Shown here piece by piece: positions 9,126-16,513 of a stretch of 40,692 nt of DNA. The stretch comes from JBKDZR01 sp047971485 (GTDB taxonomy: Bacteria; Pseudomonadota; Alphaproteobacteria; Rhodobacterales; Rhodobacteraceae). A program made the translations under genes and the position numbers. Within the stretch, counting starts at the first letter, position 1; each line of letters opens with the position of its first letter. The stretch spans positions 1-40,692 of the forward strand of contig JBKDZR010000145.1 in assembly GCA_047971485.1 (NCBI GenBank), given 5' to 3'. The notes below the pieces were generated by a model that did not search any database, was not told the origin of the DNA, and saw nothing but the letters and a program-made list of their open reading frames with translations.

Positions 9126-9801
9126 TCCAGTGCTGGTGCTTGAGGGCGTGGAGCGGGTTTTCAACCCCGGTCAGCCGGGTGAGGTGCGGGTGCTGTGCGG
9201 CGTCGACCTGAGCATCGCCCCGGGCGAGATGGTGGCCCTGGTCGCGCCCTCGGGCAGCGGCAAGTCCACGTTGCTGCACATTGCCGGGTTGCTGGATCGC
9301 GCCGATGCCGGAGGGGTGCGCATTGCCGGGCAGGATGCCGGTGCCCTGCCGGATCGGGGGCGCACGGTGCTGCGCCGCGATGAGATCGGTTTTGTCTATC
9401 AGTTCCATCATCTGCTGGCCGAGTTCACCGCCCTGGAAAACGTTGCCCTGCCGCAGATGGCCGCTGGCGTGGCCGAGGCGCCCGCCCGCGCGCATGCGGC
9501 GGATCTGCTGGGCCGGGTCGGGCTGGCCGGGCGGCTGACGCATCGACCGGCGGCCCTGTCGGGGGGGGAACAGCAGCGGGTGGCCTTTTGCCGGGCCCTG
9601 GCCAACGGACCCCGCCTGCTGCTGGCCGATGAGCCCACGGGCAATCTGGATCCGGCAACCGCCGAGACGGTCTTTGACCAGCTTCTGGGGCTCAGCCGTG
9701 AGACAGGGCTGGCGGCGTTGGTGGCCACCCATAACATGGATCTGGCCCGGCGGATGGACCGGGTGCTGCATCTGGATCAGGGGCGGCTGGTGCCCGGTTA
9801 G
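9118..9801 (+). CDS. lolD: Lipoprotein-releasing ABC ATPase LolD
   Basis: A 227-residue cytoplasmic ATPase that powers LolC. Nucleotide-binding motifs in order: Walker A APSGSGKSTLL (about residue 44), Q-loop VYQFHHLLAEFTALENV, in which YQFHHLL is typical of LolD/MacB-type ATPases, signature LSGGEQQRVAFCRAL, Walker B LLLADEPTGNLD, and switch histidine in VATHNMDLA. ATG 9118 lies inside the end of lolC (ATGGCTGA overlap), so translation is probably coupled. An in-frame ATG at 9103 is possible but sits deeper in lolC. The gene ends 5 bases before the convergent lipoprotein gene. Confidence 0.96.
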   Translation: MADPVLVLEGVERVFNPGQPGEVRVLCGVDLSIAPGEMVALVAPSGSGKSTLLHIAGLLDRADAGGVRIAGQDAGALPDRGRTVLRRDEIGFVYQFHHLLAEFTALENVALPQMAAGVAEAPARAHAADLLGRVGLAGRLTHRPAALSGGEQQRVAFCRALANGPRLLLADEPTGNLDPATAETVFDQLLGLSRETGLAALVATHNMDLARRMDRVLHLDQGRLVPG

Positions 9802-9806
9802 GGCGC

Positions 9807-10478
9807 TCAGCCACAAATCCCGCGCGTTTCAACCCCATCCCAGGGCAGGGCCACCTGTGGCGCGCGGCTTTGGCGGGGCAGGTCGGGGAAAGCCGTGGAC
9901 AGCAGGGCGTGCAGCCGCTCGGTGCGTGCCCCCCCGGGGTCAAGGGCGCGGCAACAGACGAATTCCTCGACCAGGGCGGCCTGCTGTTCATAGGGATAGT
10001 CCAGAAAGGGCCGGTCGCTCAGCTCGAACAGGTAGGGATCGCTGTAGACGGCATGTTCCCGGGCCGCCTTCCAGGGGGCATAGCCGGTCAGCGCCCGGTT
10101 CTGCCATTGCCAGACATGGGTCATCTCATGGGCGATCAGCATGGCTCGGGTCAGGGGCAGGACCTTTGGATAACCGTGCAGGTAATCCTCGGAAAAGTAG
10201 CGTTGGGCGATGAACATCCGATTGCCCAGCACGAAACCGAAGGTCGAGGTTTCGATCTCGGGCTGATCCTCAGGCGGGAAAATCCGTTCACGGCAGGCTT
10301 TCCATGGGCGGGGTGGGCGGTGCCGTGTGATGTTGCCGATCAGCGCCCCGTCATGCAGGCGGACCGGGGCCGTGGCGATGGTGGCGCCATGAACCGAGGC
10401 CACAAAGGCGGTTTCGGCCGGGCTGAGGGCACGCGAACAGGCACCAAGGCACAAAAGTAGTAGGACCACGGGTTTCAT
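9807..10478 (-). CDS. Putative lipoprotein with HExxH motif
   Basis: Unrecognised at the level of a characterised protein. The 223-residue product begins MKPVVLLLLCLGACSRALS, a short lipoprotein signal with a lipobox (LGAC, cysteine at residue 14). Around the middle is LIAHEMTHVWQWQNRAL, a HExxH zinc-metallopeptidase-type motif of the kind seen in small proteins often labelled 'vgr related'. A downstream EEFVCC could supply a further ligand. No other catalytic domain is evident. The ribosome site at ATG 10478 is weak; ATG 10502 would add eight residues before the signal and also lacks one. It converges on lolCD, whose products would sort such lipoproteins, but convergence gives no evidence of co-regulation. 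Confidence 0.7.
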   Translation of the reverse strand: MKPVVLLLLCLGACSRALSPAETAFVASVHGATIATAPVRLHDGALIGNITRHRPPRPWKACRERIFPPEDQPEIETSTFGFVLGNRMFIAQRYFSEDYLHGYPKVLPLTRAMLIAHEMTHVWQWQNRALTGYAPWKAAREHAVYSDPYLFELSDRPFLDYPYEQQAALVEEFVCCRALDPGGARTERLHALLSTAFPDLPRQSRAPQVALPWDGVETRGICG

Positions 10479-10639
10479 GGGGTGCAGGATGGTCCGAAGC
10501 ATGGGCCGAGGGCAAGCCGGTGATCCGTCCCGCCACGGGGGGACGGGGGGTGCTGCGCTGGCAAAGGGCTGTCGAGGCCCGGACCGTATCCCCTCGGTGA
10601 CGGGGGAAAAGGGTGTGGCCCTTGCCACCGCTATCCGCA

Positions 10640-10802
10640 GGCATCCTTTCCCAGGGCCTTGCTCGGATGGTCGCTGGGATGCGGGGCGGGGGCCGGTGAT
10701 GGTGTCTGGGGCCGGCGATGGCCTTTCATGACCGCTGTGCTGCGGGTGAAAGCCATCCCGTAGTCAGGGCAGCCTGGCTGTAGAACCAGCCTGCCCCTTT
10801 TT
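10640..10802 (+). ncRNA. Candidate structured small RNA
   Basis: Three consecutive foldable segments lie on the plus strand. GCATCC at 10641-10646 with CTGGGATGC ending at 10682 forms a bulged stem. GATGGC-TTTCA (10717-10728) pairs with TGAAA-GCCATC (10747-10757) with one bulged base, and an inner CCGC/GCGG pair extends it. A terminator hairpin with five Ts follows. I recognise none of the standard RNAs: the RNase P, SRP, tmRNA and cobalamin-riboswitch signature words are absent. The call is inferred from structure alone; the 5' end is a guess. Confidence 0.25.
10767..10802 (+). terminator. Rho-independent terminator, plus strand
   Basis: GGGCAG...GGCTG pairs with CAGCC...TGCCC around a short TAGAAC loop and is followed directly by TTTTT (10798-10802). 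The T-run is present only in the plus direction. It ends just before the znuA stop codon, which is on the other strand, so it may also shield znuA from readthrough. Confidence 0.55.
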
Positions 10803-10813
10803 CTGCAAGCGCG

Positions 10814-11737
10814 TTACTGCAGGCAGGCGACCAGATCGTTGGCCAGCCCCTCGATCAGCGCCGGGTACAATGCGGCACCGGGGGTCAGGTCCGCGCCCAG
10901 GGGATCCATCGTGCCGGTTTGGGCCTCGGTGCCATCCAGAACGGTAGCAATCAGCCCGGGGTTGAACTGGGGCTCTGCAAAAACGCAGCGCACGTCCAGT
11001 TCGGTCACCTTGTCGCGGATCTCGGCGATGCGCGCCGGGCTGGGGCTGGAGGCATCGCCCAAGCTGATCGAGCCGGCAGCGGCAATGTCGAAGCGGGCCT
11101 CGAAATACTGGTAGGCATCGTGGAAGACGATGAAATGCCGGTCGTGCACCGGGGTGACCCGGGCCGCGATTTCGTCGATCAGGGTGGTCAGTTCCGCGCG
11201 GCCGGCGGTGGCGTTGCTCCGATAGGTCTCGGCGTTGTCGGGGTCCAGCCCGGCCAGTGTCTCGGCAATCACACCCAGCCAGGTACGGGCGTTTTCCGGA
11301 TCAAGCCAGGCGTGGGGGTCCATCTCGTCGCCGTGATCGTGGCCGGCGTGATCGTCACCATGGTCATGGTCATGGGCATCGAAGGTTGCGCCTTCGCGAA
11401 AGGGCAGCGTCGTTGTGCCGGGGGTGTTGATCAGAGCCACGGTCTGGGCCTTGCCGGACAGTGCGGCCAGCGGATCCTCCAGCCAGACGGTTAGGCCCGG
11501 GCCGACCCAGAACACGGCATCGGCCCCTTGCAGTGCGCGCGCGTCCGAGGGGCGCAGCGCATAGGCATGGGGCGAGGCCCCGGGCTGGATGATCAGCGCC
11601 GGTGTGCCGACCCCTTCCATCACCCGTGACACCAGGGCGTGAACGGGCGGGATATCGGTGGCGACCGCCGGGGCCTCGGCCGTGGCGGCCTGGGCCAGGG
11701 CAAGTGCGGGAACAAACCAGAGAAAGCGGGCGTTCAT
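10814..11737 (-). CDS. znuA: Zinc ABC transporter substrate-binding protein
   Basis: Periplasmic zinc-capturing protein of the ZnuABC importer, 307 residues with an N-terminal signal (NARFLWFVPALALAQAATAEA). Cluster A-I features: zinc-ligand histidines in GASPHAYALRPSD (His58) and MDPHAWLDPENA (His142), HFIVFHDAYQYFE further on, and a C-terminal acidic ligand region. A histidine/aspartate-rich loop at residues 122-136 (AHDHDHGDDHAGHDHGDE) is typical of zinc rather than manganese members. Transcribed divergently from zur-znuC-znuB, with a Zur-like palindrome only 12 bases upstream of its start codon, so repression by Zur in zinc-replete cells is expected. Confidence 0.96.
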   Translation of the reverse strand: MNARFLWFVPALALAQAATAEAPAVATDIPPVHALVSRVMEGVGTPALIIQPGASPHAYALRPSDARALQGADAVFWVGPGLTVWLEDPLAALSGKAQTVALINTPGTTTLPFREGATFDAHDHDHGDDHAGHDHGDEMDPHAWLDPENARTWLGVIAETLAGLDPDNAETYRSNATAGRAELTTLIDEIAARVTPVHDRHFIVFHDAYQYFEARFDIAAAGSISLGDASSPSPARIAEIRDKVTELDVRCVFAEPQFNPGLIATVLDGTEAQTGTMDPLGADLTPGAALYPALIEGLANDLVACLQ

Positions 11738-11748
11738 CGATCTTCCTT

Positions 11749-11761
11749 GTTATTGTATAAC
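11749..11761. promoter_or_regulatory. Zur operator
   Basis: GTTAT-TGT-ATAAC is a perfect 5+5 palindrome in AT-rich DNA between znuA (start 11737) and zur (start 11824). It resembles the TGTTATA/TATAACA-type boxes bound by Zur in alphaproteobacteria. One site in this place could repress both divergent transcripts. Confidence 0.7.
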
Positions 11762-11823
11762 ATATGTGATGTTCTTATGTGCGATGCTATCACAAGGCAA
11801 TACACCATCGTCAGGAGACGGGT

Positions 11824-12309
11824 ATGACCGCTGTCGGCTTTGAAACACATGATCACGGACGGTGCGTCACGGATGTGATCGCGACGGCGGAAAGCTATTG
11901 TGCGGCCAACAAGGTCCAGTTTACGCCAGCGCGCCGGCGCGTGCTGGAAATTCTTCTCGAAGGGCACAAGGCGATGGGCGCCTATGACATTCTCGACCGC
12001 CTGAGCAGCGAAGGAAAGGGGGCCCAGCCGCCTGTTGCCTATCGGGCGCTGGATTTCCTGGTCCAGCACGGGTTCGCCCACAAGATCGAGCGCCTGAACG
12101 CCTATATCGCCTGCACCCGGCCCTGCGAGGCCCACACGCCCGCCTTCCTGATCTGCCGGGTGTGCGGCGGGGTGGCCGAAACCTCGTTGTCGCTGTCGCG
12201 GGGGGCCTTGGGCACGGCGGCGCGGGCGGCGGGTTTTCAGATCGAACGCACGGCGGTTGAGGCGGTGGGGATTTGCCCACGCTGTACCGATGCGGATCAT
12301 GCGGCATGA
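11824..12309 (+). CDS. zur: Zinc uptake regulator Zur (Fur family)
   Basis: A 161-residue Fur-family metalloregulator. The N-terminal winged helix includes VQFTPARRRVLEILLEGHKA and VAYRALDFLVQHGFAHKIERL. The C-terminal dimerisation domain carries the structural-zinc cysteine pairs CRVC and CPRC. Location inside a znu cluster, with its reading frame overlapping znuC, identifies it as Zur rather than Fur or PerR. ATG 11824 has AGGAG 7 bases upstream; an upstream in-frame start at 11779 lies within the promoter region and is unlikely. With zinc bound it should repress znuA and its own operon through the palindrome at 11749-11761. Confidence 0.94.
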   Translation: MTAVGFETHDHGRCVTDVIATAESYCAANKVQFTPARRRVLEILLEGHKAMGAYDILDRLSSEGKGAQPPVAYRALDFLVQHGFAHKIERLNAYIACTRPCEAHTPAFLICRVCGGVAETSLSLSRGALGTAARAAGFQIERTAVEAVGICPRCTDADHAA

Positions 12310-13058
12310 GCCTGGTCGACATCAGCGGTGTGTCCGTCCGGTTGGGCGGCGCGACGATCTTGGACGATGTGGACCTGCGCATCGCACCTGGCGAGATCCT
12401 GACCATTGTCGGGCCCAACGGGTCGGGCAAGTCCACGCTGCTGCGGGTGGTCATTGGGGCGCAGCCGCCCTCGGCGGGGCAGGTGCGGCGGCAGGCCGGG
12501 TTGCGGATCGGCTATGTTCCTCAGCGTTTGCATATCGACCCGACCCTGCCGATGACGGTGGCCCGTTTGCTGGGTTTGCCGCGGCGGGTCAGTGCGGCGC
12601 AGATTGCCAAAGTGCTGGATCAGGCGGGTGTGCCGAATCTGGCGGGACGGCAGATGACCGCCCTGTCCGGGGGGCAGTTCCAGCGGGTCCTGCTGGCCCG
12701 TGCGCTGCTGTGCCGGCCCGAGCTGCTGATCCTGGATGAGGCCAACCAGGGGCTGGACCAACCCGGATCGGCCGCCTTTTACCGACAGATCGAAGATGTG
12801 CGTCAGCGTTTGGGCTGTGCGGTGCTGATGGTCAGCCACGATCTGCATGTGGTCATGTCGGCCAGCGATCGGGTGATCTGTCTGAATGGGCACATCTGCT
12901 GCGAGGGCGAACCTGAACAGGTGGTCTCGGCCCCCCAGTACCGGGCCCTGTTCGGCGAAGGCACGCAGGGGGCGCTGGCACTTTATCGGCATCATCATGG
13001 ACACAGCCATGATCACGGTCCGGCGGGGCCGCGCAATCCGGCAGAGGCGGCAGAATGA
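12306..13058 (+). CDS. znuC: Zinc ABC transporter ATPase
   Basis: A 250-residue ATPase of the high-affinity zinc importer. Motifs: Walker A VGPNGSGKSTLL near residue 37, Q-loop YVPQRLHIDPTLPMTV, signature LSGGQFQRVLLARAL, Walker B LLILDEANQGLD, and switch MVSHDLHVVM. The Walker B variant DEANQGLD, in place of DEPxxGLD, is common in ZnuC. A histidine-rich tail (RHHHGHSHDHG) near residues 230-240 could bind zinc. ATG 12306 overlaps the zur stop (ATGA), and its own stop overlaps znuB in the same way, so zur-znuC-znuB is one translationally coupled operon. Confidence 0.96.
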   Translation: MSLVDISGVSVRLGGATILDDVDLRIAPGEILTIVGPNGSGKSTLLRVVIGAQPPSAGQVRRQAGLRIGYVPQRLHIDPTLPMTVARLLGLPRRVSAAQIAKVLDQAGVPNLAGRQMTALSGGQFQRVLLARALLCRPELLILDEANQGLDQPGSAAFYRQIEDVRQRLGCAVLMVSHDLHVVMSASDRVICLNGHICCEGEPEQVVSAPQYRALFGEGTQGALALYRHHHGHSHDHGPAGPRNPAEAAE

Positions 13059-13852
13059 TCCTGGACGATTTCATGGTGCGCGCCGCCCTGGCCGGGGTGG
13101 GGGTTGCGGTGGCCGCGGCGCCGCTGGGCTGTTTCGTGGTCTGGCGGCGGATGGCTTATTACGGCGATGCCACGGCCCATGCCGCGATCCTGGGGGTGGC
13201 GATTGCGCTGACCCTGCAACTGCCGGTCTTTGCCGGTGTTCTGGCGATTTCGTTGCTGATGGCGCTGACCGTGTCCACGCTGAGCGGACGGGGCTATGCG
13301 ATGGACACGCTGCTGGGGGTGATGGCGCATTCGGCGCTGGCCTTCGGTCTGGTTGCCGTGTCCTTCCTGACCGGGATCCGTGTCGATCTGATGGCCTATC
13401 TGTTCGGCGATATCCTGGCGGTGACAGTTGGGGATCTGGGAGTCATTTGGATGGGGGGGGCGCTGGTCATCGCCCTGATCGGATGGCGCTGGTCGGCGCT
13501 GCTGACGGCGACGCTGAACCCGGACCTGGCCCAGGCCAGCGGCATTGACCCGCGCCGCGAGCAACTGGTGCTGACCGTATCGCTGGCCCTTGTCGTGGCG
13601 GTGGCGATCAAGGTGGTCGGCGCGCTGCTGATCGCCGCGATGCTGATCGTGCCGGCGGCAGCGGCGCGTCCGTTCAGCCGCACGCCCGAGGCGATGGTGG
13701 TGATCGGCGGGGGGGTTGGCGGGCTGTCCGTTCTGGGCGGGCTGACGGCGGCCTACCGCCTGGATACGCCGGCGGGGCCGACCATCGTTTGCCTGGCCGC
13801 GATCCTGTTCTGCCTGGCGGCGGCGGTTTCGGCACTCCGCGGGCGGGCCTGA
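13055..13852 (+). CDS. znuB: Zinc ABC transporter permease
   Basis: A 265-residue ABC-3 family membrane permease with about eight hydrophobic helices. Family segments are visible: PLGCFVVWRRMAYYGDATAH near residue 25, LLGVMAHSALAFGLVAVSFL, and KVVGALLIAAMLIVPAAAAR near residue 190. Forms the channel of ZnuABC with two ZnuC subunits. Start overlaps the znuC stop (ATGA at 13055-13058). Last gene of the operon; the following 149 bases hold no clear terminator but do contain the promoter of the next gene. Confidence 0.95.
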   Translation: MILDDFMVRAALAGVGVAVAAAPLGCFVVWRRMAYYGDATAHAAILGVAIALTLQLPVFAGVLAISLLMALTVSTLSGRGYAMDTLLGVMAHSALAFGLVAVSFLTGIRVDLMAYLFGDILAVTVGDLGVIWMGGALVIALIGWRWSALLTATLNPDLAQASGIDPRREQLVLTVSLALVVAVAIKVVGALLIAAMLIVPAAAARPFSRTPEAMVVIGGGVGGLSVLGGLTAAYRLDTPAGPTIVCLAAILFCLAAAVSALRGRA

Positions 13853-13937
13853 GCGGCGCCATCGTCGGGCGCCTTTGGCGCGGTCTTCCGGCCGTGTCCG
13901 GTTGTGGCTCATGCAAAATGGCGCCTCAGTCCGCAGT

Positions 13938-13974
13938 ATTGATGTTTGACATATCAATTATGCCGCTTTAATCT
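13938..13974 (+). promoter_or_regulatory. Strong promoter with overlapping dyad
   Basis: TTGACA (13946-13951) and TAATCT (13969-13974) are spaced exactly 17 bases apart, one of the best sigma-70 matches in the window. A dyad ATTGAT (13938-13943) / ATCAAT (13953-13958) flanks the -35 box, as expected for a repressor site. The likely start of transcription is near 13981, about 20 bases before the start of the small HTH gene. Confidence 0.65.
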
Positions 13975-14001
13975 GTAGTTCTTTCGTACTGGATATGCCC
14001 C

Positions 14002-14262
14002 ATGATTACCGGTCCACAGATGCGTGCCGCGCGCGCCTTGCTTGGGATAGACCAGAAAACCCTGGCCGAGCTGTCGGGCCTGTCCATTCCGACCATTCAG
14101 CGCATGGAGGCCAGCACCGGCAATGTGCGCGGTGTCGTTGGCAGTCTGACCAAGGTGGTCGCTGCGCTTGAATTTGCCGGTATCGAACTGATCGCCGAGG
14201 GCGTTCCCAGTGCGGCAGGCGGCCGTGGGGTGCGCCTGAAGTCTCCCCCGCCGAAACACTGA
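14002..14262 (+). CDS. Small XRE-type helix-turn-helix protein
   Basis: An 86-residue protein that is essentially one Cro/XRE DNA-binding domain. MRAARALLGIDQKTLAELSG and LSIPTIQRMEAS form the helix-turn-helix, followed by a short dimerisation-like tail (VAALEFAGIELIAEGVPS). Small regulators of this kind are common next to transporter genes in Rhodobacterales; its targets are unknown. It sits behind a strong promoter whose -35 box is flanked by an ATTGAT/ATCAAT dyad, so autoregulation is a reasonable inference. The SulP gene begins 72 bases later on the same strand. No good Shine-Dalgarno is visible, and the leader would be short. Confidence 0.85.
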   Translation: MITGPQMRAARALLGIDQKTLAELSGLSIPTIQRMEASTGNVRGVVGSLTKVVAALEFAGIELIAEGVPSAAGGRGVRLKSPPPKH

Positions 14263-14334
14263 TCCCAATCCGCGACGCGACCGCCGACGTCCTGCCGACG
14301 ATCCCGCCGTATAACCTGCCAAAGGTGCGGCCTT

Positions 14335-16059
14335 ATGAAAAACCACAGCGCAAGACTGACCCGGACGGCCAGCTTCGCTGAGCTTTACACCCCAAAATTG
14401 CTGACTGTGCTGCGCGAAGGCTATGGGCTGGTTCATCTGCGCGCCGATGCCCTGGCGGGCCTGACCGTCGCGATCGTTGCCCTGCCCTTGTCGATGGCGA
14501 TCGCCATTGCCTCGGGGGGGACACCGGCGCAGGGGCTGTATACCGCCATTGTCGGTGGGTTCCTGGTGTCCCTGCTGGGCGGATCGCGGTTCCAGATCGG
14601 CGGGCCGGCCGGGGCCTTTATCGTGCTGGTGGCGGCGACGGTGGCGCAGCATGGGATGGAGGGGTTGATCCTGGCCACTTTTCTGTCCGGCGTGATGCTG
14701 GCCGGGGTTGGCCTGTTACGGCTGGGCACCTTCATCAAGTTCATCCCCTTTCCGGTGACGGTTGGCTTCACTGCCGGGATCGCCGTGATTATTTTCGCCA
14801 GTCAGGTTAAAGAACTGTTCGGCCTGTCCCTGGATCACGAACCGGGCGAGTTTCTGGAAAAGATTCCCGCGCTCTGGGCCGTGCGGGACAGCCTGACACC
14901 GGCAGCGCTGGCGGTCTCGGTGGCGACCATGGGGATCATTCTGGGCCTGCGGCGCTGGCGTCCGCATTGGCCGGGCATGTTGATCGCAGTGGCTGCGGTT
15001 TCGGCGGGTGCGGCGGTGCTGGCGCTGCCGGTGCAGACCATCGGCACGCGGTTCGGGGGCATTCCGTCTGTCTTGCCCGCGCCGCATTTGCCGGTTTTTT
15101 CGGTCGAACGGATTGTCGCGGTCTTACCGGCGGCGGTGTCCTTTACCTTGCTGGGGGCGATCGAGTCGTTGCTGTCGGCGGTGGTCGCCGATGGCATGAC
15201 CGGGCGCCGGCACCGGTCCAACTGCGAGCTGGTCGCCCAAGGGGTGGCCAATGTCGGCTCATCGCTGTTCGGCGGGATCTGCGTGACGGGCACCATCGCG
15301 CGCACGGCAACCAATGTGCGCTCGGGCGCCCATGGGCCGGTTGCGGGCATGTTGCATGCGGTGTTCCTGTTGCTGTTCATGCTGATCGCGGCGCCATTGG
15401 CGGCGTTCATCCCGCTGGCTGCGCTGGCGGGGGTGCTGGCGCTGGTGGCGTGGAACATGATCGAGAAACCGGCCATTGCCATTCTCGTTCGTTCTGGCTG
15501 GGGCGAGGCGACGGTGCTGGGCGCGACCTTCTTGCTGACCGTCTTTCGGGATCTGACCGAGGCAATCGTCGTCGGGTTTGCCCTTGGATCGGTCCTGTTC
15601 ATTCAGCGGATGAGCCGGACAACGGCAGTGACGGCCCATCCCCCGCTGGTCAGCCGGGACGAAGCCGACAGTGCCCGCCCGCGCGGGGCCTATGACGAAG
15701 ACAGTGCCGCGACCTCGGAGGTCGTTATCTACCGGATCACCGGGGCGTTGTTCTTTGGGGCAACGGCCTCGATCGGGTCGGTGCTGGACAGGATCCAGGA
15801 CAGCCACAAGGCGCTGATCGTCGATTTCTCGGCGGTGCCCTTTCTCGATTCCACCGGGGCCAACATGATTGAGGGGCTTGCCCACAAGACCCGCAAGCGG
15901 GATGTCGCATTATGGTTGACCGGGGCCAGCCGGGATATCCAGCGGGTTTTCGTGACCCATGGGCTCAAGCGGCCTGTGGTGCAGTATGCGGCGACGATCG
16001 AGGATGCGTTGGCGGCCATATCGGGCGCAGAGACCCCGGGCGAAGAGGGGGCCGCCTGA
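14335..16059 (+). CDS. SulP anion transporter with STAS domain (copy 1)
   Basis: A 574-residue SLC26/SulP-family permease. The membrane part (about residues 20-430) shows family segments such as LRADALAGLTVAIVALPLSM, FQIGGPAGAFIVLVAATVAQ and GIAVIIFASQVKELFG. The C-terminal STAS domain (about 465-565) contains LIVDFSAVPFLDSTGANMIE, with the conserved serine region. Substrate cannot be read from sequence: sulfate, bicarbonate and dicarboxylates are all known in this family. The N-terminal membrane half differs clearly from the second SulP at 16514-18247, so they are not a recent duplication. The stop overlaps the start of the next small gene (TGATG). Confidence 0.92.
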   Translation: MKNHSARLTRTASFAELYTPKLLTVLREGYGLVHLRADALAGLTVAIVALPLSMAIAIASGGTPAQGLYTAIVGGFLVSLLGGSRFQIGGPAGAFIVLVAATVAQHGMEGLILATFLSGVMLAGVGLLRLGTFIKFIPFPVTVGFTAGIAVIIFASQVKELFGLSLDHEPGEFLEKIPALWAVRDSLTPAALAVSVATMGIILGLRRWRPHWPGMLIAVAAVSAGAAVLALPVQTIGTRFGGIPSVLPAPHLPVFSVERIVAVLPAAVSFTLLGAIESLLSAVVADGMTGRRHRSNCELVAQGVANVGSSLFGGICVTGTIARTATNVRSGAHGPVAGMLHAVFLLLFMLIAAPLAAFIPLAALAGVLALVAWNMIEKPAIAILVRSGWGEATVLGATFLLTVFRDLTEAIVVGFALGSVLFIQRMSRTTAVTAHPPLVSRDEADSARPRGAYDEDSAATSEVVIYRITGALFFGATASIGSVLDRIQDSHKALIVDFSAVPFLDSTGANMIEGLAHKTRKRDVALWLTGASRDIQRVFVTHGLKRPVVQYAATIEDALAAISGAETPGEEGAA

Positions 16060-16301
16060 TGCCCGACATGGCTGCACAGCGCCGTCGGCGCCGCGCCCGT
16101 CTGGGGCCGGATGAACGGCGGCGTTTCGTTCTGGCGGCGCTGGAACGGCCCCGTACCCAGGCCGAGCTGCGCGATGCCCTGGGGATGAGCAACAGCGGCA
16201 TCCTGCACCTGCTGCGCCGGTTGGAACGCGACGGTCTGGTCATGCCGGCGGAACGGGTGGCCTGGACGCGGATCTGGGAACGCACGCGCAGCCGGGGATA
16301 A
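16059..16301 (+). CDS. Small winged-helix DNA-binding protein
   Basis: An 80-residue arginine-rich protein with a single winged-helix-type domain: DERRRFVLAALERPRTQAEL, then LGMSNSGILHLLRRLERDGL, resembling MarR/ArsR-like recognition regions. Function unknown. Its ATG overlaps the stop of the SulP gene (TGATG), indicating coupled translation and suggesting that it responds to, or regulates, the transporter. No ligand-binding domain or metal motif is visible. Confidence 0.75.
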   Translation: MPDMAAQRRRRRARLGPDERRRFVLAALERPRTQAELRDALGMSNSGILHLLRRLERDGLVMPAERVAWTRIWERTRSRG

Positions 16302-16310
16302 CCGGCCTAT

Positions 16311-16414
16311 AGAGCATGTTGCACAAAAGTGGATACCGGTTTTGTGCTTCTCGAACATGCGTTGTCAAAGACTGAGGGCATGTCGTGTGACTGCGAATGA
16401 ACGCGACACGCTCT
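16311..16414. repeat. Composite palindromic intergenic repeat
   Basis: The 104-base element starts AGAGCATGT and ends ACACGCTCT (inverted ends, one mismatch). It contains two hairpins. The first is GCATGTT (16314-16320) with AACATGC (16354-16360), enclosing GCACAAAA/TTTTGTGC. The second is GCATGTCGTGT with ACGCGACACGC. It resembles palindromic repeats I recall from other alphaproteobacterial genomes (not checked). It lies between two convergent SulP genes. Confidence 0.7.
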
Positions 16415-16513
16415 GGCGTTTCGGGGAAAGATGACTCGCCTGAAACGATCTGGAATGTTGATTTCACGCATTTCTTGACCGAAAAAAGTCTATCAACCTT
16501 TTCTCGAAATGCT

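Larger units (their letters stand above)
10479..10813. other. Gene-free stretch with strong hairpins
   Basis: This 335-base gap lies between the start of the lipoprotein gene and the stop of znuA. The only open frame (10477-10731, plus) has an unconvincing composition. It holds several inverted repeats and, at its right end, a plus-strand terminator. No plus-strand gene in the gap needs that terminator; the nearest upstream is lolD, ending at 9801. Confidence 0.5.

Noticed and set aside
6213..9164. Two frames of over 450 codons on the minus strand opposite proS and lolC
   Set aside because: Shadows of strongly recognised plus-strand genes; no domains and biased composition.
10477..10731. An 84-codon plus-strand frame before the orphan terminator
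   Set aside because: Gly/Arg-rich, no ribosome site and no family resemblance. The region is better explained by RNA structure or simple non-coding DNA.
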